Source: Frankiales bacterium
GTDB taxonomy: Bacteria; Actinomycetota; Actinomycetes; JAFAQI01
Reading direction: 5' to 3'
NCBI GenBank assembly: GCA_025980325.1
Contig: JAICXQ010000022.1
Span: forward strand, 1-32,726
Length of the DNA stretch: 32,726 nucleotides
Shown here: in pieces, positions 7,434-16,882 of the stretch
Layout of the letters: every line of letters starts with the position of its first letter
Numbering within the stretch: position 1 is the stretch's first letter
Translations under genes and position numbers: made by a program
The notes under the pieces: generated by a model
What the model was told of the DNA's origin: nothing
Database searches by the model: none
Seen by the model: the letters and a program-made list of their open reading frames with translations, nothing else

Positions 7434-7700
7434 TTAGACGCCCGTTGTTTGCTTGGTGTCGCTCGGGTAGGCGTCGGCGCCGATCCCGCCGTCTTTCGTG
7501 ATCTCGGTCAGCAACTCGTGGCACGTCTGTGCCCGCCGGGCGTCTTCGGTCTTCACCTGCTCGATGAACTTCGCCACCTTGTCGTTGCCCTTCGCGTCCT
7601 TCAGGAACTGGTCGTAGACCTGCGCGCCCTTGAGCGCGTGGAACTGGATGGACACCAGGTCGTACACCAGGTTGGAGGCCGCGGATCCGCTCTGACCCAT
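7434..7700 (-). CDS. Small conserved helical protein, function unknown
   Basis: An 88-aa soluble protein with no signal peptide. The sequence begins MGQSGSAASNLVYDLVSIQF, followed by HALKGAQVYDQFLKDAKGND and KVAKFIEQVKTEDARRAQTC, then a short tail. It is nearly all helix, with a two-helix, ferritin-like or four-helix look. I recall similar unnamed small proteins in other Actinobacteria, but no function is known to me. The start is well supported: AAGGAG (7712-7707 on the minus strand) lies 6 nt before the ATG at 7700. It is transcribed away from the class II DAHP synthase gene, with 91 bp between the two starts, and converges on the gene ending at 7292 with repeat C between them. Confidence 0.75.
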   Translation of the reverse strand: MGQSGSAASNLVYDLVSIQFHALKGAQVYDQFLKDAKGNDKVAKFIEQVKTEDARRAQTCHELLTEITKDGGIGADAYPSDTKQTTGV

Positions 7701-7779
7701 GAGAAGCTCCTTCGCTGCTCAGCTGACGGACAGGGGACTGACGGAGGAAGCACCTACCCGGGCCCGCGGCGGGCAACCT

Positions 7780-7785
7780 TACGCT
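7780..7785 (+). promoter_or_regulatory. -10 box of a leaderless promoter for class II DAHP synthase
   Basis: TACGCT fits TANNNT and ends 6 nt before the ATG at 7792, so the message probably begins at the start codon. There is no ribosome site upstream of the ATG, which agrees with a leaderless start. Confidence 0.55.
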
Positions 7786-7788
7786 TGA

Positions 7789-9132
<1,344 letters not shown>

Positions 9133-9215
9133 TCAGCGCACGACTGGCTGCGTTCTCGTCGCCTTCCGGCCCTCGGGCCGCGGCGGCTCCTGCGGCCTTG
9201 CCAGTCGCACGCTGA
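9133..9215. terminator. Inverted repeat between convergent genes, probable terminator
   Basis: TCAGCGCACGACTGGC (9133-9148) pairs with GCCAGTCGCACGCTGA (9200-9215) at 14 of 16 positions. A GC-rich interior with GGCCC/GGGCC can also fold. It starts directly after the DAHP synthase stop and lies 17 bp before the stop of the convergent gene. There is no T-tract, as is usual in Actinobacteria. Confidence 0.5.
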
Positions 9216-9232
9216 CAAGCGCTCGGAGCGCG

Positions 9233-10561
9233 TTAGCTCGTCTGGCGGAACGACGCGGACGCGGTCGCGTCGCTGCTCGTCGCCTGGATCGTGTAGTCGC
9301 CGGGCACCAAGCCGTTCGCGGTCAAGGTCGCGGTGAACGATCCGTCGCTCGCGACCGTCGCCGACGTGCGGGATTGCGAGATCGGTCCGGAGTACACGAT
9401 CGTGACCTCGTCGTCCGGGGTCCAGCCGGTGCCGTCGACGGTGATGATCGTTCCGCGCGGGCCTTGCGTCGGCTCGACCGTGATCTCGGCGACGGCCGTC
9501 CCTTGCGTCGATGTCGGGCCGGCGGTAGTAGGACGCACCGACGGCGTGGTCGACGGTCGCGCGCGGTGAGTCGCCGTCGCGGTCGGTGTCGCGGTCGTCG
9601 TCGCCGAGATCGAGAACGACGGTTGCTCCGGGGACGCGGTCGCCACGGGCGGCAGTTGGTTCGCCGCGTTGGCCCCGGAGCCCGATTGCGTCAGCGCGGC
9701 AACGCCGACCCCGAGCACGAGCGCGAGCACGATCATGAGCACGACCGCGAGCGGCGCGACCGCGGGGCGGATGTCGTCGTCCTGCTCGACCGCCGCGAGC
9801 ACCTCGTCGACCGACGGCAGCGCCGCCGCGGCGCGCACCGCGATCCGTTCGAGCATCGGCTCGCGGGCGTCGTCCGGCATGGCGATGATCGGCAGCGCGG
9901 CCGTCAGCCGGCGCGCTTTTGCGAGCCCGTCGACGACGTCTTCACACGCCGGGCAGTTGGCCAAGTGACGTCGCAGCGGCACCGCCCGGGCCGCCGGCAA
10001 CGTCCCGTCGGCGAGTGCGGTCAGGATCGCGAGGTCCGCCGGCGTCCGGCCGGTGTGGCCGCCGAGATCGGGCATCCGGCGGTCGTCGTACCGGCTGAGC
10101 AGCCGCAACCGGCCGACGCCGACGAGGGTGGCGACGGCCGCCTCGTCCCGGCGCAACGCCACCGCGACCGCCTGGATCGGCAGGTCGTACGCATCGCGGA
10201 GCATGACCGCGGCCCGCTCGTTCTCGGGCAGCGCGGCGAGCGCGGCCCGGACCTGGGCTTCGCCGCTGGTGCCGGCGAGGACGCTGGCCGACTGCTCCTC
10301 GGCCGGTTCGGCGCCGGCGTCGCCGAGCCGGCGGCTGAGTTCGAGCGCCCGCCCGAACCACCAGCCGGCCATGTCGTGGACGGTCTCCGGCGCGTTGACC
10401 AGCGCGTCGAGCAGCCCGAACGCGTACGACTCGGTGACCTCGACCGACTCCTCGACGCCGCAGCCGCTGCGCCGGAGCAGGTCGTGCACGCGGTCGGCGT
10501 GCACCCGGACCGCGGCGACGGCGTCGTCCGCGGAGACGAGGGCGACGACCTCGCGGGGCAC
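9233..10561 (-). CDS. Sigma-like/zinc-finger membrane protein with extracellular TIG-like domain
   Basis: A 442-aa protein joining parts normally found in two proteins. Residues about 10-160 look like a divergent ECF sigma factor; the clearest part is a region 4-like helix-turn-helix ([19 protein letters not shown], then [17 protein letters not shown]). Residues 199-206 (HLANCPAC) form the HxxxCxxC motif of zinc anti-sigma factors. A single membrane helix follows (about 267-291), then a Thr/Ser/Pro-rich linker (about 300-362) and an Ig-like IPT/TIG-type domain ([20 protein letters not shown], then [11 protein letters not shown]). The sigma end would be cytoplasmic and the Ig domain outside. 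ECF groups with built-in anti-sigma modules are known in Actinobacteria. The GTG at 10561 follows TAAGGT by 6 nt, so the gene is probably leaderless. Confidence 0.82.
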   Translation of the reverse strand: MPREVVALVSADDAVAAVRVHADRVHDLLRRSGCGVEESVEVTESYAFGLLDALVNAPETVHDMAGWWFGRALELSRRLGDAGAEPAEEQSASVLAGTSGEAQVRAALAALPENERAAVMLRDAYDLPIQAVAVALRRDEAAVATLVGVGRLRLLSRYDDRRMPDLGGHTGRTPADLAILTALADGTLPAARAVPLRRHLANCPACEDVVDGLAKARRLTAALPIIAMPDDAREPMLERIAVRAAAALPSVDEVLAAVEQDDDIRPAVAPLAVVLMIVLALVLGVGVAALTQSGSGANAANQLPPVATASPEQPSFSISATTTATPTATATHRARPSTTPSVRPTTAGPTSTQGTAVAEITVEPTQGPRGTIITVDGTGWTPDDEVTIVYSGPISQSRTSATVASDGSFTATLTANGLVPGDYTIQATSSDATASASFRQTS

Positions 10562-10566
10562 CTCGT

Positions 10567-10573
10567 TACCTTA
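10567..10573. promoter_or_regulatory. Overlapping divergent -10 boxes of two leaderless promoters
   Basis: The gap between the two divergent GTG starts is only 17 bp. On the plus strand TACCTT (10567-10572) ends 6 nt before the threonine aldolase GTG. On the minus strand TAAGGT (10573-10568) ends 6 nt before the GTG of the sigma-like gene. The two boxes share five base pairs, so both promoters could not be opened at once. The -35 regions would lie inside the opposing coding sequences. Confidence 0.6.
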
Positions 10574-10578
10574 GGGCC

Positions 10579-11619
10579 GTGAGCCTCGTCGACCTGCGTA
10601 GCGACACCGTCACCCGTCCCTCCGCCGGCATGCGCCAGGCGATGGCAACCGCCGACGTCGGTGACGACGTCTACGCCGAGGACCCGACGATCACGGCGCT
10701 CGAGGAGCAGGTCGCCGCGCTGTTCGGGCATCCGGCGGCGTTGTTCGTGCCGAGCGGCACGATGGGCAACCAGATCGCGATGCGGCTGATCTGCCCGCCG
10801 GCCGACGAGGTCATCTGCGACGCGGACGCGCACGTCGTGTCGTACGAGGGCGGCGGCGCGGCGCAGCACGGCGGCTTGCAGACCCGCACGCTGGTCGCCG
10901 ATCGCGGCCTGCTGACGGTCGACGCACTCGAACCGCAACTGCGGCCCGAGGGTTACCACACCGTTCCAACCCGCGCAGTCGCGGTGGAGCAGACGCACAA
11001 TCGCGGTGGCGGCGCGGTGTATCCGTTGGCGTTGCTCAAGGACATTCGCGCGCTCACGTCGTCGTACGGCTTGCGGTTGCATTGCGACGGCGCGCGGATC
11101 TGGAACGCGCACGTCGCGAGCGGCGTACCGCTCGGGGAGTACGGCGCGCTGTTCGACACGTTGTCGGTGTGCCTGTCGAAGGGTCTCGGCGCACCGGTCG
11201 GCTCGGTGGTCGTGATGAGCGACGCCTCGATGGTGGAGCCGGCGCGTGCGATTCGGCGCCGCCTCGGTGGAGGCATGCGGCAGGCCGGAATCCTTGCCGC
11301 TGCAGGCATTTACGCGCTGGCGAACAACGTCGATCGGCTGGCCGAGGATCACGCCCGCGCGCGCCGGCTCGCGACGTCGCTGGCCGGGGTGCGTCCCGGT
11401 CTCGTCGACCCCGGGTTGGTCGAGACGAACATCGTGCCGCTCGACTTGTCGGTGACCGATCTCGACGCGGCGACCCTCGCGGCCCACTGCCGCGCGTCCG
11501 GCGTACTCGTCTCCGGAGTCGGCCCGCGCCGGGTCCGGTTGGTCACGCATCTCGACGTCGACGACGCCGCGATCGACCGCGCGCTGGACGTGTTGCGGCC
11601 GGTGCTCGCTGCCTCTTAG
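10579..11619 (+). CDS. ltaE: Low-specificity L-threonine aldolase
   Basis: A 346-aa PLP-dependent fold-type I enzyme that splits L-threonine or L-allo-threonine into glycine and acetaldehyde. It opens with [19 protein letters not shown] and [10 protein letters not shown], the typical start of the family. It has [50 protein letters not shown] with the PLP-binding Asp170, and [12 protein letters not shown] with the Schiff-base Lys201. Length is normal. The GTG at 10579 lies 6 nt after a TACCTT box, so it is probably leaderless and shares its promoter region with the divergent sigma-like gene. Its stop overlaps the stop of the convergent type I DAHP synthase gene by 3 bp within TTAG. Confidence 0.93.
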   Translation: MSLVDLRSDTVTRPSAGMRQAMATADVGDDVYAEDPTITALEEQVAALFGHPAALFVPSGTMGNQIAMRLICPPADEVICDADAHVVSYEGGGAAQHGGLQTRTLVADRGLLTVDALEPQLRPEGYHTVPTRAVAVEQTHNRGGGAVYPLALLKDIRALTSSYGLRLHCDGARIWNAHVASGVPLGEYGALFDTLSVCLSKGLGAPVGSVVVMSDASMVEPARAIRRRLGGGMRQAGILAAAGIYALANNVDRLAEDHARARRLATSLAGVRPGLVDPGLVETNIVPLDLSVTDLDAATLAAHCRASGVLVSGVGPRRVRLVTHLDVDDAAIDRALDVLRPVLAAS

Positions 11620-12632
11620 GACAGCCGGCGGCCCAGCAGCGGTGGCAAGTCGCGGACCGCGGCGGCGAGCTGTTCGAGATCCTCGTCGACGAGTGCCTGC
11701 GGGCCGTCGCACAACGCCTGCTCCGGATGCGGATGCACGTCGACGATGACGGCGTCAGCGCCGGCGGCGATCGCCGCACGAGACAGCGGTACGACGAGAT
11801 CGCGGCGACCGCCGGAGTGCGACGGATCGACGACGACCGGCAGGTGCGAAAGCTGATGCACGACCGGCACGGCGCTGATGTCGAGGGTGTTGCGGGTCGC
11901 GGTCTCGAAGGTGCGGATGCCGCGCTCGCACAGGACGATGTCGAGGTTGCCGCGCTGCGCGACGTATTCCGCCGCCATGAGCCACTCTTCGATGGTCGCG
12001 TTCATGCCGCGCTTGAGCATGACCGGCTTGCCGATGCTGCCGACCGCTTGCAGCAGGCCGAAGTTCTGCATGTTGCGGGTGCCGATCTGCAGCATGTCCG
12101 CGTAGCTCGCGACCGTGTCCACGTCATGCGCGTCGACGACTTCGGTGACGATCGGCAGGCCGACTTCGTCACGTACTTCGGCGAGGATCCGCAAGCCTTT
12201 CTCACCGAGTCCCTGGAACGCGTACGGCGAGGTGCGCGGCTTGTACGCGCCGCCCCGCAGTAGCGCGGCGCCGGCGTTCTTGGCCATGCGCGCGGCGGCG
12301 AGGGTCTGCTCGGGCGTCTCGACGGCACACGGACCGGCGATGAGGGTGAACGTCGAGGGGCCGATCTCGACTCCCGCGACGTTGACCGTTGACGTCGCCG
12401 GATGGTTGTCGCGGCTGACCAGCTTGTACGGCGTGGAGATGCGCACGACGTCGGCGACACCGGCGAACGTCTGCAGGTTCAGGCTCTGGAACTGCTCGAT
12501 GTCGCCGACGAGGCCGACGATCGTGCGATGCACGCCGCGGCTGACGAACGCCGACCCGCCCGCAGCCCGAACAGTTTCGACGACCGCGTCGAGTTGCTCG
12601 CCCGTCGCGTCGGACGCCATGACGATGACCAC
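11616..12632 (-). CDS. aroF: 3-deoxy-7-phosphoheptulonate (DAHP) synthase, type I beta with N-terminal regulatory domain
   Basis: A 338-aa shikimate-pathway entry enzyme of the Thermotoga type. Residues about 1-70 form the ferredoxin-like/ACT-like regulatory domain ([20 protein letters not shown], then RTIVGLVGD), linked by [11 protein letters not shown]. The barrel follows: [73 protein letters not shown] and [16 protein letters not shown]. All expected metal and substrate motifs are present. The GTG at 12632 gives the same N-terminus as the Thermotoga protein. It lies 12 bp downstream of the EamA exporter gene, so the two are probably one operon. It is unrelated in sequence to the class II enzyme at 7792, which does the same reaction. 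Confidence 0.95.
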   Translation of the reverse strand: MVIVMASDATGEQLDAVVETVRAAGGSAFVSRGVHRTIVGLVGDIEQFQSLNLQTFAGVADVVRISTPYKLVSRDNHPATSTVNVAGVEIGPSTFTLIAGPCAVETPEQTLAAARMAKNAGAALLRGGAYKPRTSPYAFQGLGEKGLRILAEVRDEVGLPIVTEVVDAHDVDTVASYADMLQIGTRNMQNFGLLQAVGSIGKPVMLKRGMNATIEEWLMAAEYVAQRGNLDIVLCERGIRTFETATRNTLDISAVPVVHQLSHLPVVVDPSHSGGRRDLVVPLSRAAIAAGADAVIVDVHPHPEQALCDGPQALVDEDLEQLAAAVRDLPPLLGRRLS

Positions 12633-12644
12633 GACGCCATCGTG

Positions 12645-13532
12645 TCATTCGAGCCGTTCGACCGCGGCGTCGCGGCCCTGCCGCGGTCCGAGCTCGACGA
12701 GCAGCATCGCGACCAGGACGAGCAGCGAACCGACGACGGTGCGCGGGCCGATCCGGTCGGTGCCGACAGTGACGCCGAAGATGCCGGCGAACACCGGCTC
12801 CATCGTCATGACGACCGCGGCGCGGGCGGGCGCGAGGTGCGCCTGCGCCCAGGTCTGGCCGAAGAACCCGAACGCCGTGGCGGCGAGTGACGTCAACAGG
12901 ATCGCACCCCACACGCCGCCATTGGGCGGCGGAGCAAGCGAATCCGGCGCGGCGGCAGGGATCGAGACGACCGCGACGGTCGCGAGCTGCACGACCGCGA
13001 GTCCGTACGCGTCGTTCGACGTCGACCACTGACCGAGACCGACGATGTGCAACGCGAACGAGACCGCGCACAGAAGTGTGATCGCCTCCCCGGTGCCGAC
13101 GGCCAGTCCGTGCAGCGACAACAGTGCAAGACCGACAGTGGCGAGCGCAACGCCGCCCCAGGACGCGATGTCGACGCGCTGGCGCAGCAACAGCGCGGAG
13201 CACAAGGGCGTGAACACGACGAACAGGCCGGTGATGAAACCGGAGACCGTTGCCGGTGTGCGTTCGAGACCGAAGGTCTGGGCGACGTACCCGGCGGCGA
13301 GGGCGAGCCCGAGGATCACGCCGCGACGTCGCGCGACCGCCGAAAGTTGTGCGACCGCACGCGGCCGCAACGCCGCCATGACGAGCGCAGCGATCGCGAA
13401 CCGCCAAGCGAGGAAGTCCATGACCGGCATCCGCTCGATCGCGTCCTTGACGACGACGAACGTGCTTCCCCACAAGATACAAACCACAAGTAGTACGAAG
13501 ACGGCGAGCCGTTCCTGCGCGGGCGCCTTCAT
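12645..13532 (-). CDS. EamA/DMT-family transporter, 5' end apparently replaced by a mobile element
   Basis: A 295-aa inner-membrane protein of the drug/metabolite transporter superfamily with about ten hydrophobic segments in two EamA repeats. It begins MKAPAQERLAVFVLLVVCIL followed by WGSTFVVVKDAI, where WGSTFV is the family signature. AWRFAIAALVMAAL and FITGLFVVFTPL belong to the first repeat; VVMTMEPVFAGIFG belongs to the second. The substrate is unknown; the downstream type I DAHP synthase gene (12-bp gap) suggests an aromatic compound or amino acid. The codons for WGSTFVV (13472-13452) are the 21-bp direct repeat at the left end of the mobile element, so the first 20 codons and the promoter come from the element. 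A -10-like TAGCGT (13547-13542) lies 9 nt before the ATG. Confidence 0.9.
   Translation of the reverse strand: MKAPAQERLAVFVLLVVCILWGSTFVVVKDAIERMPVMDFLAWRFAIAALVMAALRPRAVAQLSAVARRRGVILGLALAAGYVAQTFGLERTPATVSGFITGLFVVFTPLCSALLLRQRVDIASWGGVALATVGLALLSLHGLAVGTGEAITLLCAVSFALHIVGLGQWSTSNDAYGLAVVQLATVAVVSIPAAAPDSLAPPPNGGVWGAILLTSLAATAFGFFGQTWAQAHLAPARAAVVMTMEPVFAGIFGVTVGTDRIGPRTVVGSLLVLVAMLLVELGPRQGRDAAVERLE
13452..13472. repeat. Left attachment site (attL), 21-bp direct repeat inside eamA
   Basis: This sequence is identical to 26149-26169 and differs on both flanking bases. On the minus strand it encodes the WGSTFVV motif of the transporter. It begins TGGGGAAGCACGTTCG on that strand. Identity stops abruptly at both edges. 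Confidence 0.75.
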
Positions 13533-13630
13533 CCGTCAGTGACGCTACTGCCCTTATGCGTCCGCGACATTGTCGAAACGACGAACAAGTCGGTCGCGTG
13601 GCGATCGCGCCGAAGGGATAATTGGTAGAC

Positions 13631-15394
13631 GTGACTGAACACTCAGGTCTGAAGGTCGCGCTAACGGATGAGGCCACAGCTCTTTCAACCGTGGCGCGGC
13701 TTCTACAGGAAGCCGAGGAGTCGGCCGAGATTCTGTACTCCATCGAGTCCGCTTGTCGCTCGCTGGTTCAGAAAGCCGAAGAGGACGGCACTCCGAAAGA
13801 GGCGGTCGGCATCCTTTTATTGCAGGCGGCACAAGATGCGATCTCCTATCGAGTGTCGTTTGATGAGGGCGGCCGATGCGCGATCGACCCCTACCTCCAA
13901 CTCGCGGACGGTGAGTACCTTCCGCCGAAAGTTGACCTTCAGCCGGCCGAAGTTGTCGAGCGGTGGGGAACTCTGCGCGGCGCGATTACGTCGCCGGTGT
14001 GGCGGAGTCGGCTCGGCCTCTTGCAAGTCGCGTCGGGCCGCGTCAGCGGCAAGGAGAAGGTCGATCTTGCTGCGAGCACGATTGAGAATTTTCTCGCTGT
14101 CCCGAGCACCCACAGCCAAGGACTCGACCGCGTAGATGCGTTGCGTGCCGCGCTTTCGCTGAGCCGCCAATTCGGGCTGAACGACGCGCGCGGCGCGGTC
14201 TACAAAGCGATGCTCGACCTTGCTCGTGCGACCCTCGATACCGAACCGAGTGCCGCCGGGATCGTTCTGAGACTCACTCACGCGCTTGTCGGCGAGCCGG
14301 CCGTTCCCGCCGAGATCGACGCGTTGTTAGTCGATGCACGCGTTGCGTACGCCGGCGACCCGCACCGGACCGACGATGTTATTGAACAGCAGATGATGAG
14401 AGCGGCTGGGGATGCAGCTCGTGTTGCCGATCTTTGGCGCGAGCGCGTCCAGGCGTGGCTAGACGCCGCCGAAGCCTGCGGTGACGCTCGGCGCGCTCAC
14501 TTTCTTCAGGTCGCGGTCGAGCATGCAAATCGCTCCGGCGATCGTGCACTTCGTCAGGAGGCGACGGCTCGCCTGCAAAAGCTGACCCTTGAGGACCTGG
14601 GGTTGCAGGGCGTCGAATACGGGATGGTGATGCGCGGCGAGGACATCGCGCTCGCCGTACGTCCGGTGACCGACGCACCGACGTGGTCGGACGGGCTGAA
14701 CGCGTTCGCAACCATGCCGCCGCCCACGGGTGACGCCGACAAGAATCGTCAGACCGTCGAGGAGCATGCGAAGCAGTTCGTGCTCTCGCGACTATTCCCC
14801 GTCACGCAGTTTGGGAGTGACGGACTTCCCCGGTGGCACGCTGCCACAGACGAGGATCGCCGCGAGTACGACCTAGCGCAACATGAGACCTTTCACCTTC
14901 AATTCCAACGCCGGATAGTCGCCGAGGCACTTCTGCGATTCCCGGCCCATCATTCGCTTCCCACCGAGCAGGAGCTGACCGCGTATTTCGCTCAGCAACG
15001 CCATGTCGAACTCCCTCTCGCGGCAGCTCTGGGCCGTGGGTTCTTGCGCTGGTGGGCCGGCGACTACGAGGGCGCGGCATTCACGGTTGCCCCTCGGATC
15101 GAGGCTCTAGCGCGCAACCTGCTTCTGTGCGTCAACGCGCCTCTTTACCGACTCCAGCGTGAGAGGTCGCCAGGGCAGTATCCGGGGTTGGGGTTCTTGC
15201 TCGACCAACTCCGTCAGTTCGGTCTGCCCGAGAGCTTGTATCGATACCTGTTCACCTTCCTTGCCAATAGCGCAGGCATGAATGTGCGTAACGAATTGGC
15301 GCATGGGTTCATGGACAACTGCGATCTCGGCTCCTCGGCCGTTCTCCTCCATTGCGCAGCTGTGCTCGCTCGACTTCAGAGCGGACCGGTCTGA
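13631..15394 (+). CDS. DUF4209-type HEPN-like protein, candidate RNase/defence cargo
   Basis: A 587-aa soluble protein with no signal or membrane segments. The N-terminal two thirds are helical and not recognised. The C-terminal region (about 470-587) has the look of DUF4209: RIEALARNLLLCVNAPLYRL, GQYPGLGFLLDQLRQFGL, FLANSAGMN and then RNELAHGFMDN. The RNELAH motif (Arg553 to His558) fits the RxxxxH active site of HEPN ribonucleases, which are frequent in toxins and phage defence. A defence role is inference. GTG 13631 is preferred over TTG 13622: a GATAAT -10-like box (13617-13622) ends 8 nt before it, suggesting a nearly leaderless message. TTA Leu codons occur near 13817 and 14327, consistent with acquired DNA. 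It is the first gene after the left attachment site. Confidence 0.72.
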   Translation: MTEHSGLKVALTDEATALSTVARLLQEAEESAEILYSIESACRSLVQKAEEDGTPKEAVGILLLQAAQDAISYRVSFDEGGRCAIDPYLQLADGEYLPPKVDLQPAEVVERWGTLRGAITSPVWRSRLGLLQVASGRVSGKEKVDLAASTIENFLAVPSTHSQGLDRVDALRAALSLSRQFGLNDARGAVYKAMLDLARATLDTEPSAAGIVLRLTHALVGEPAVPAEIDALLVDARVAYAGDPHRTDDVIEQQMMRAAGDAARVADLWRERVQAWLDAAEACGDARRAHFLQVAVEHANRSGDRALRQEATARLQKLTLEDLGLQGVEYGMVMRGEDIALAVRPVTDAPTWSDGLNAFATMPPPTGDADKNRQTVEEHAKQFVLSRLFPVTQFGSDGLPRWHAATDEDRREYDLAQHETFHLQFQRRIVAEALLRFPAHHSLPTEQELTAYFAQQRHVELPLAAALGRGFLRWWAGDYEGAAFTVAPRIEALARNLLLCVNAPLYRLQRERSPGQYPGLGFLLDQLRQFGLPESLYRYLFTFLANSAGMNVRNELAHGFMDNCDLGSSAVLLHCAAVLARLQSGPV

Positions 15395-15427
15395 CCGTCG
15401 TCGTCGGGCGCTGCCTGGCGGGCGGCT

Positions 15428-16378
15428 TCACTCTCGCCCTGAGATGGGGAGCGTGCGTAGTTGGATGCCGGGCGGCATACTGACGCACCGGCGTTCGATG
15501 ATTGTGCCCATCGTGCAGATGAGCGCGCGTTTCCCGTCGTTTTCGTTGACTGATGCGTGAGCGTTGGCACCCGCTGGACCGTTGACATGTAGGGACGGTG
15601 CGAGGGCTTCCGACGGTCGTCCTCTCGGCGATCCGACCGGAGTCCGCGATGTATGGGTCTGGGCGCCAAGGACGGTCGGTGTGTGCGGCTGCCGGACAGT
15701 CGTGCTTGCCGCGGTCTGTTCGGTGCCGACATGCTGGCGAGTCCAGACGTCTGTCTCGCCGGCGCCGCTCGACGGCAGCAGTGCGAATGGGAGCGCAACC
15801 GCAGCAGCCCCGACTGTCGCGGTAGCGAGCCTTGCACGGCGGCGCATGAACGTGGCCGCGATGACAAGCGGGCCGACCAGCTTGCGAAGGTGCTGGCGGG
15901 CGCGGTGGCGGGCGACATTCGCCCGATTCCGTTCCGCTGCCGTCCCGAGCGGGCGAACCGCCAGGTGTCGGCGTTCGGCGGCCGTGAGGTCCGCGGCGCA
16001 GGCGACCACCTTCTCGACAACGAGCCGGTCTTCGACTTGCCTCATGAGGTCGTCCTGCGCCGGGTCGGGACGATGCGCGCCGCCGAATGCCGCCTGGCGC
16101 CGCCGAGAGCGGTGCAGGTTGGCGAGCAGGCGGCGCGCGACGACAAACGCCCACTGACGGAGGTCGGCGGCCCCGGTGTAAGGGACCCTAGACGCGATGA
16201 CCCGGGAGGCGGTTTCCTGGACGAGGTCGTCAATGTCGTGCCGGTTGACACCGATGGACCCGAGGTAGCGGCGCAGAGGAGTCTCGACGGCCGGCCAGGT
16301 GGCCGCGAAGTCGGGTGTAATTGCTGCTCCGGTCGGGTGTGGACTCTGTGGCGCGGTGTCAGCGGAGTGGAGGTGCAT
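15428..16378 (-). CDS. Membrane-anchored sigma-70-like (ECF-type) factor
   Basis: A 316-aa protein. Residues about 30-92 look like sigma region 2: VETPLRRYLGSIGVNRHDID followed by DLVQETASRVIASR and LRQWAFVVARRLLANLHRSR. Residues about 115-168 resemble region 4 (DLTAAERRHLAVRPLGTAAE, RANVARHRARQHLRKLVG). A hydrophobic segment (about 183-203, ARLATATVGAAAVALPFALL) would anchor it in the membrane, leaving a roughly 110-residue Thr/Pro-rich tail outside with two cysteines (CTMGTIIERRC). It may act as a tethered regulator; no separate anti-sigma gene is seen. ATG 16378 is preferred to 16405 because AAGGGGG lies 9 nt upstream. Its ATG overlaps the ATG of the divergent small secreted protein gene. 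Confidence 0.7.
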   Translation of the reverse strand: MHLHSADTAPQSPHPTGAAITPDFAATWPAVETPLRRYLGSIGVNRHDIDDLVQETASRVIASRVPYTGAADLRQWAFVVARRLLANLHRSRRRQAAFGGAHRPDPAQDDLMRQVEDRLVVEKVVACAADLTAAERRHLAVRPLGTAAERNRANVARHRARQHLRKLVGPLVIAATFMRRRARLATATVGAAAVALPFALLPSSGAGETDVWTRQHVGTEQTAASTTVRQPHTPTVLGAQTHTSRTPVGSPRGRPSEALAPSLHVNGPAGANAHASVNENDGKRALICTMGTIIERRCVSMPPGIQLRTLPISGRE

Positions 16379-16571
16379 GGTGCGTCGCCCCCTTAGTTGG
16401 GTCATGACGGTGGGCCTTGCGGCATGCCTGGTAACCGTGACCGCGCCGGTCGCCTGGGCGGGTCCAGAGTTGCCGACGGTGCAACCGCTTCCGTGTGTGG
16501 ACGTGGGCGTAGGCGCGCTCGGGCAATACCAAGACGTCGAGGTCTGCCCGCCGCCTATCGGGCCGGGCTGA
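16377..16571 (+). CDS. Small secreted peptide precursor (64 aa)
   Basis: The sequence MVRRPLSWVMTVGLAACLVT followed by VTAPVAWAGPEL is a clean signal peptide with Arg-Arg, a hydrophobic core and a likely AWA/GP cleavage site. The mature part is about 36 residues, Pro-rich, with two cysteines that could form one disulfide (LPCVDVG and EVCPPPIGPG). GGAGG at 16369-16373 lies just before the ATG; GTG 16380 would give better spacing. Its ribosome site lies inside the divergent sigma-like gene, and the two start codons overlap by two bases. The function is unknown. A hairpin at 16590 follows its stop. Confidence 0.6.
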   Translation: MVRRPLSWVMTVGLAACLVTVTAPVAWAGPELPTVQPLPCVDVGVGALGQYQDVEVCPPPIGPG

Positions 16572-16589
16572 TCGCGACGAGCTCCCGAC

Positions 16590-16626
16590 GGGGCCAGGGA
16601 CCGGGGATACGGTTCGTCCTGGCCCC
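16590..16626. terminator. Bidirectional hairpin terminator
   Basis: GGGGCCAGG (16590-16598) and CCTGGCCCC (16618-16626) form a perfect 9-bp stem, with ACCG/CGGT pairing inside the loop. It lies between the convergent stops of the small secreted peptide gene (16571) and the HTH gene (16637). Confidence 0.6.
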
Positions 16627-16636
16627 GCCGAGAGGT

Positions 16637-16882
16637 TCATGGGGGGCGTCCCCGCGGCGACACCCGCGGGGACGCACCCTGTAACCAGCCGAGGCGGGCG
16701 GCGCTACAGCCCAGTTGAAAGCGGGTGCGTACCATCGCCCGCTGACACAGCCGAGTACGGATGCGGTCCACGGTCTGCCGTGAGACGCCGAGCCGCTCAG
16801 CGACGTCCTTGTCATCGAAGCCGCGCGACCACAACTCGAGCACGGCTTGATCCCGTTGCGACAGGTCGCTCACGGCTTGCAC
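16637..16882 (-). CDS. Small LuxR/FixJ-type HTH DNA-binding protein
   Basis: An 81-aa protein made almost only of a LuxR-type helix-turn-helix: LSQRDQAVLELWSRGFDDKD followed by VAERLGVSRQTVDRIRTRLC. It has no receiver or sensor domain, so it would be a stand-alone DNA-binding regulator or the output part of a split system. GTG 16882 has a good ribosome site (GAGGGAG on the minus strand) about 6 nt upstream. The last residues (ASPRVSPRGRPP) are encoded by a perfect 12-bp hairpin (16646-16675) and are probably not a folded part. It is divergent from the large secreted protein gene at 17250, which it could control. Confidence 0.72.
   Translation of the reverse strand: MQAVSDLSQRDQAVLELWSRGFDDKDVAERLGVSRQTVDRIRTRLCQRAMVRTRFQLGCSAARLGWLQGASPRVSPRGRPP
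16646..16675. terminator. Strong hairpin within the 3' end of the HTH gene
   Basis: GCGTCCCCGCGG (16646-16657) and CCGCGGGGACGC (16664-16675) are a perfect 12-bp inverted repeat with a 6-nt loop. It overlaps the last codons of the HTH gene, and could terminate or stabilise its message or act as a binding site. Confidence 0.5.

Noticed and set aside
9374-10582. 402-codon plus-strand frame opposite the sigma-like gene
   Set aside because: Composition is a mirror of the real minus-strand gene, whose zinc and membrane features are clear.
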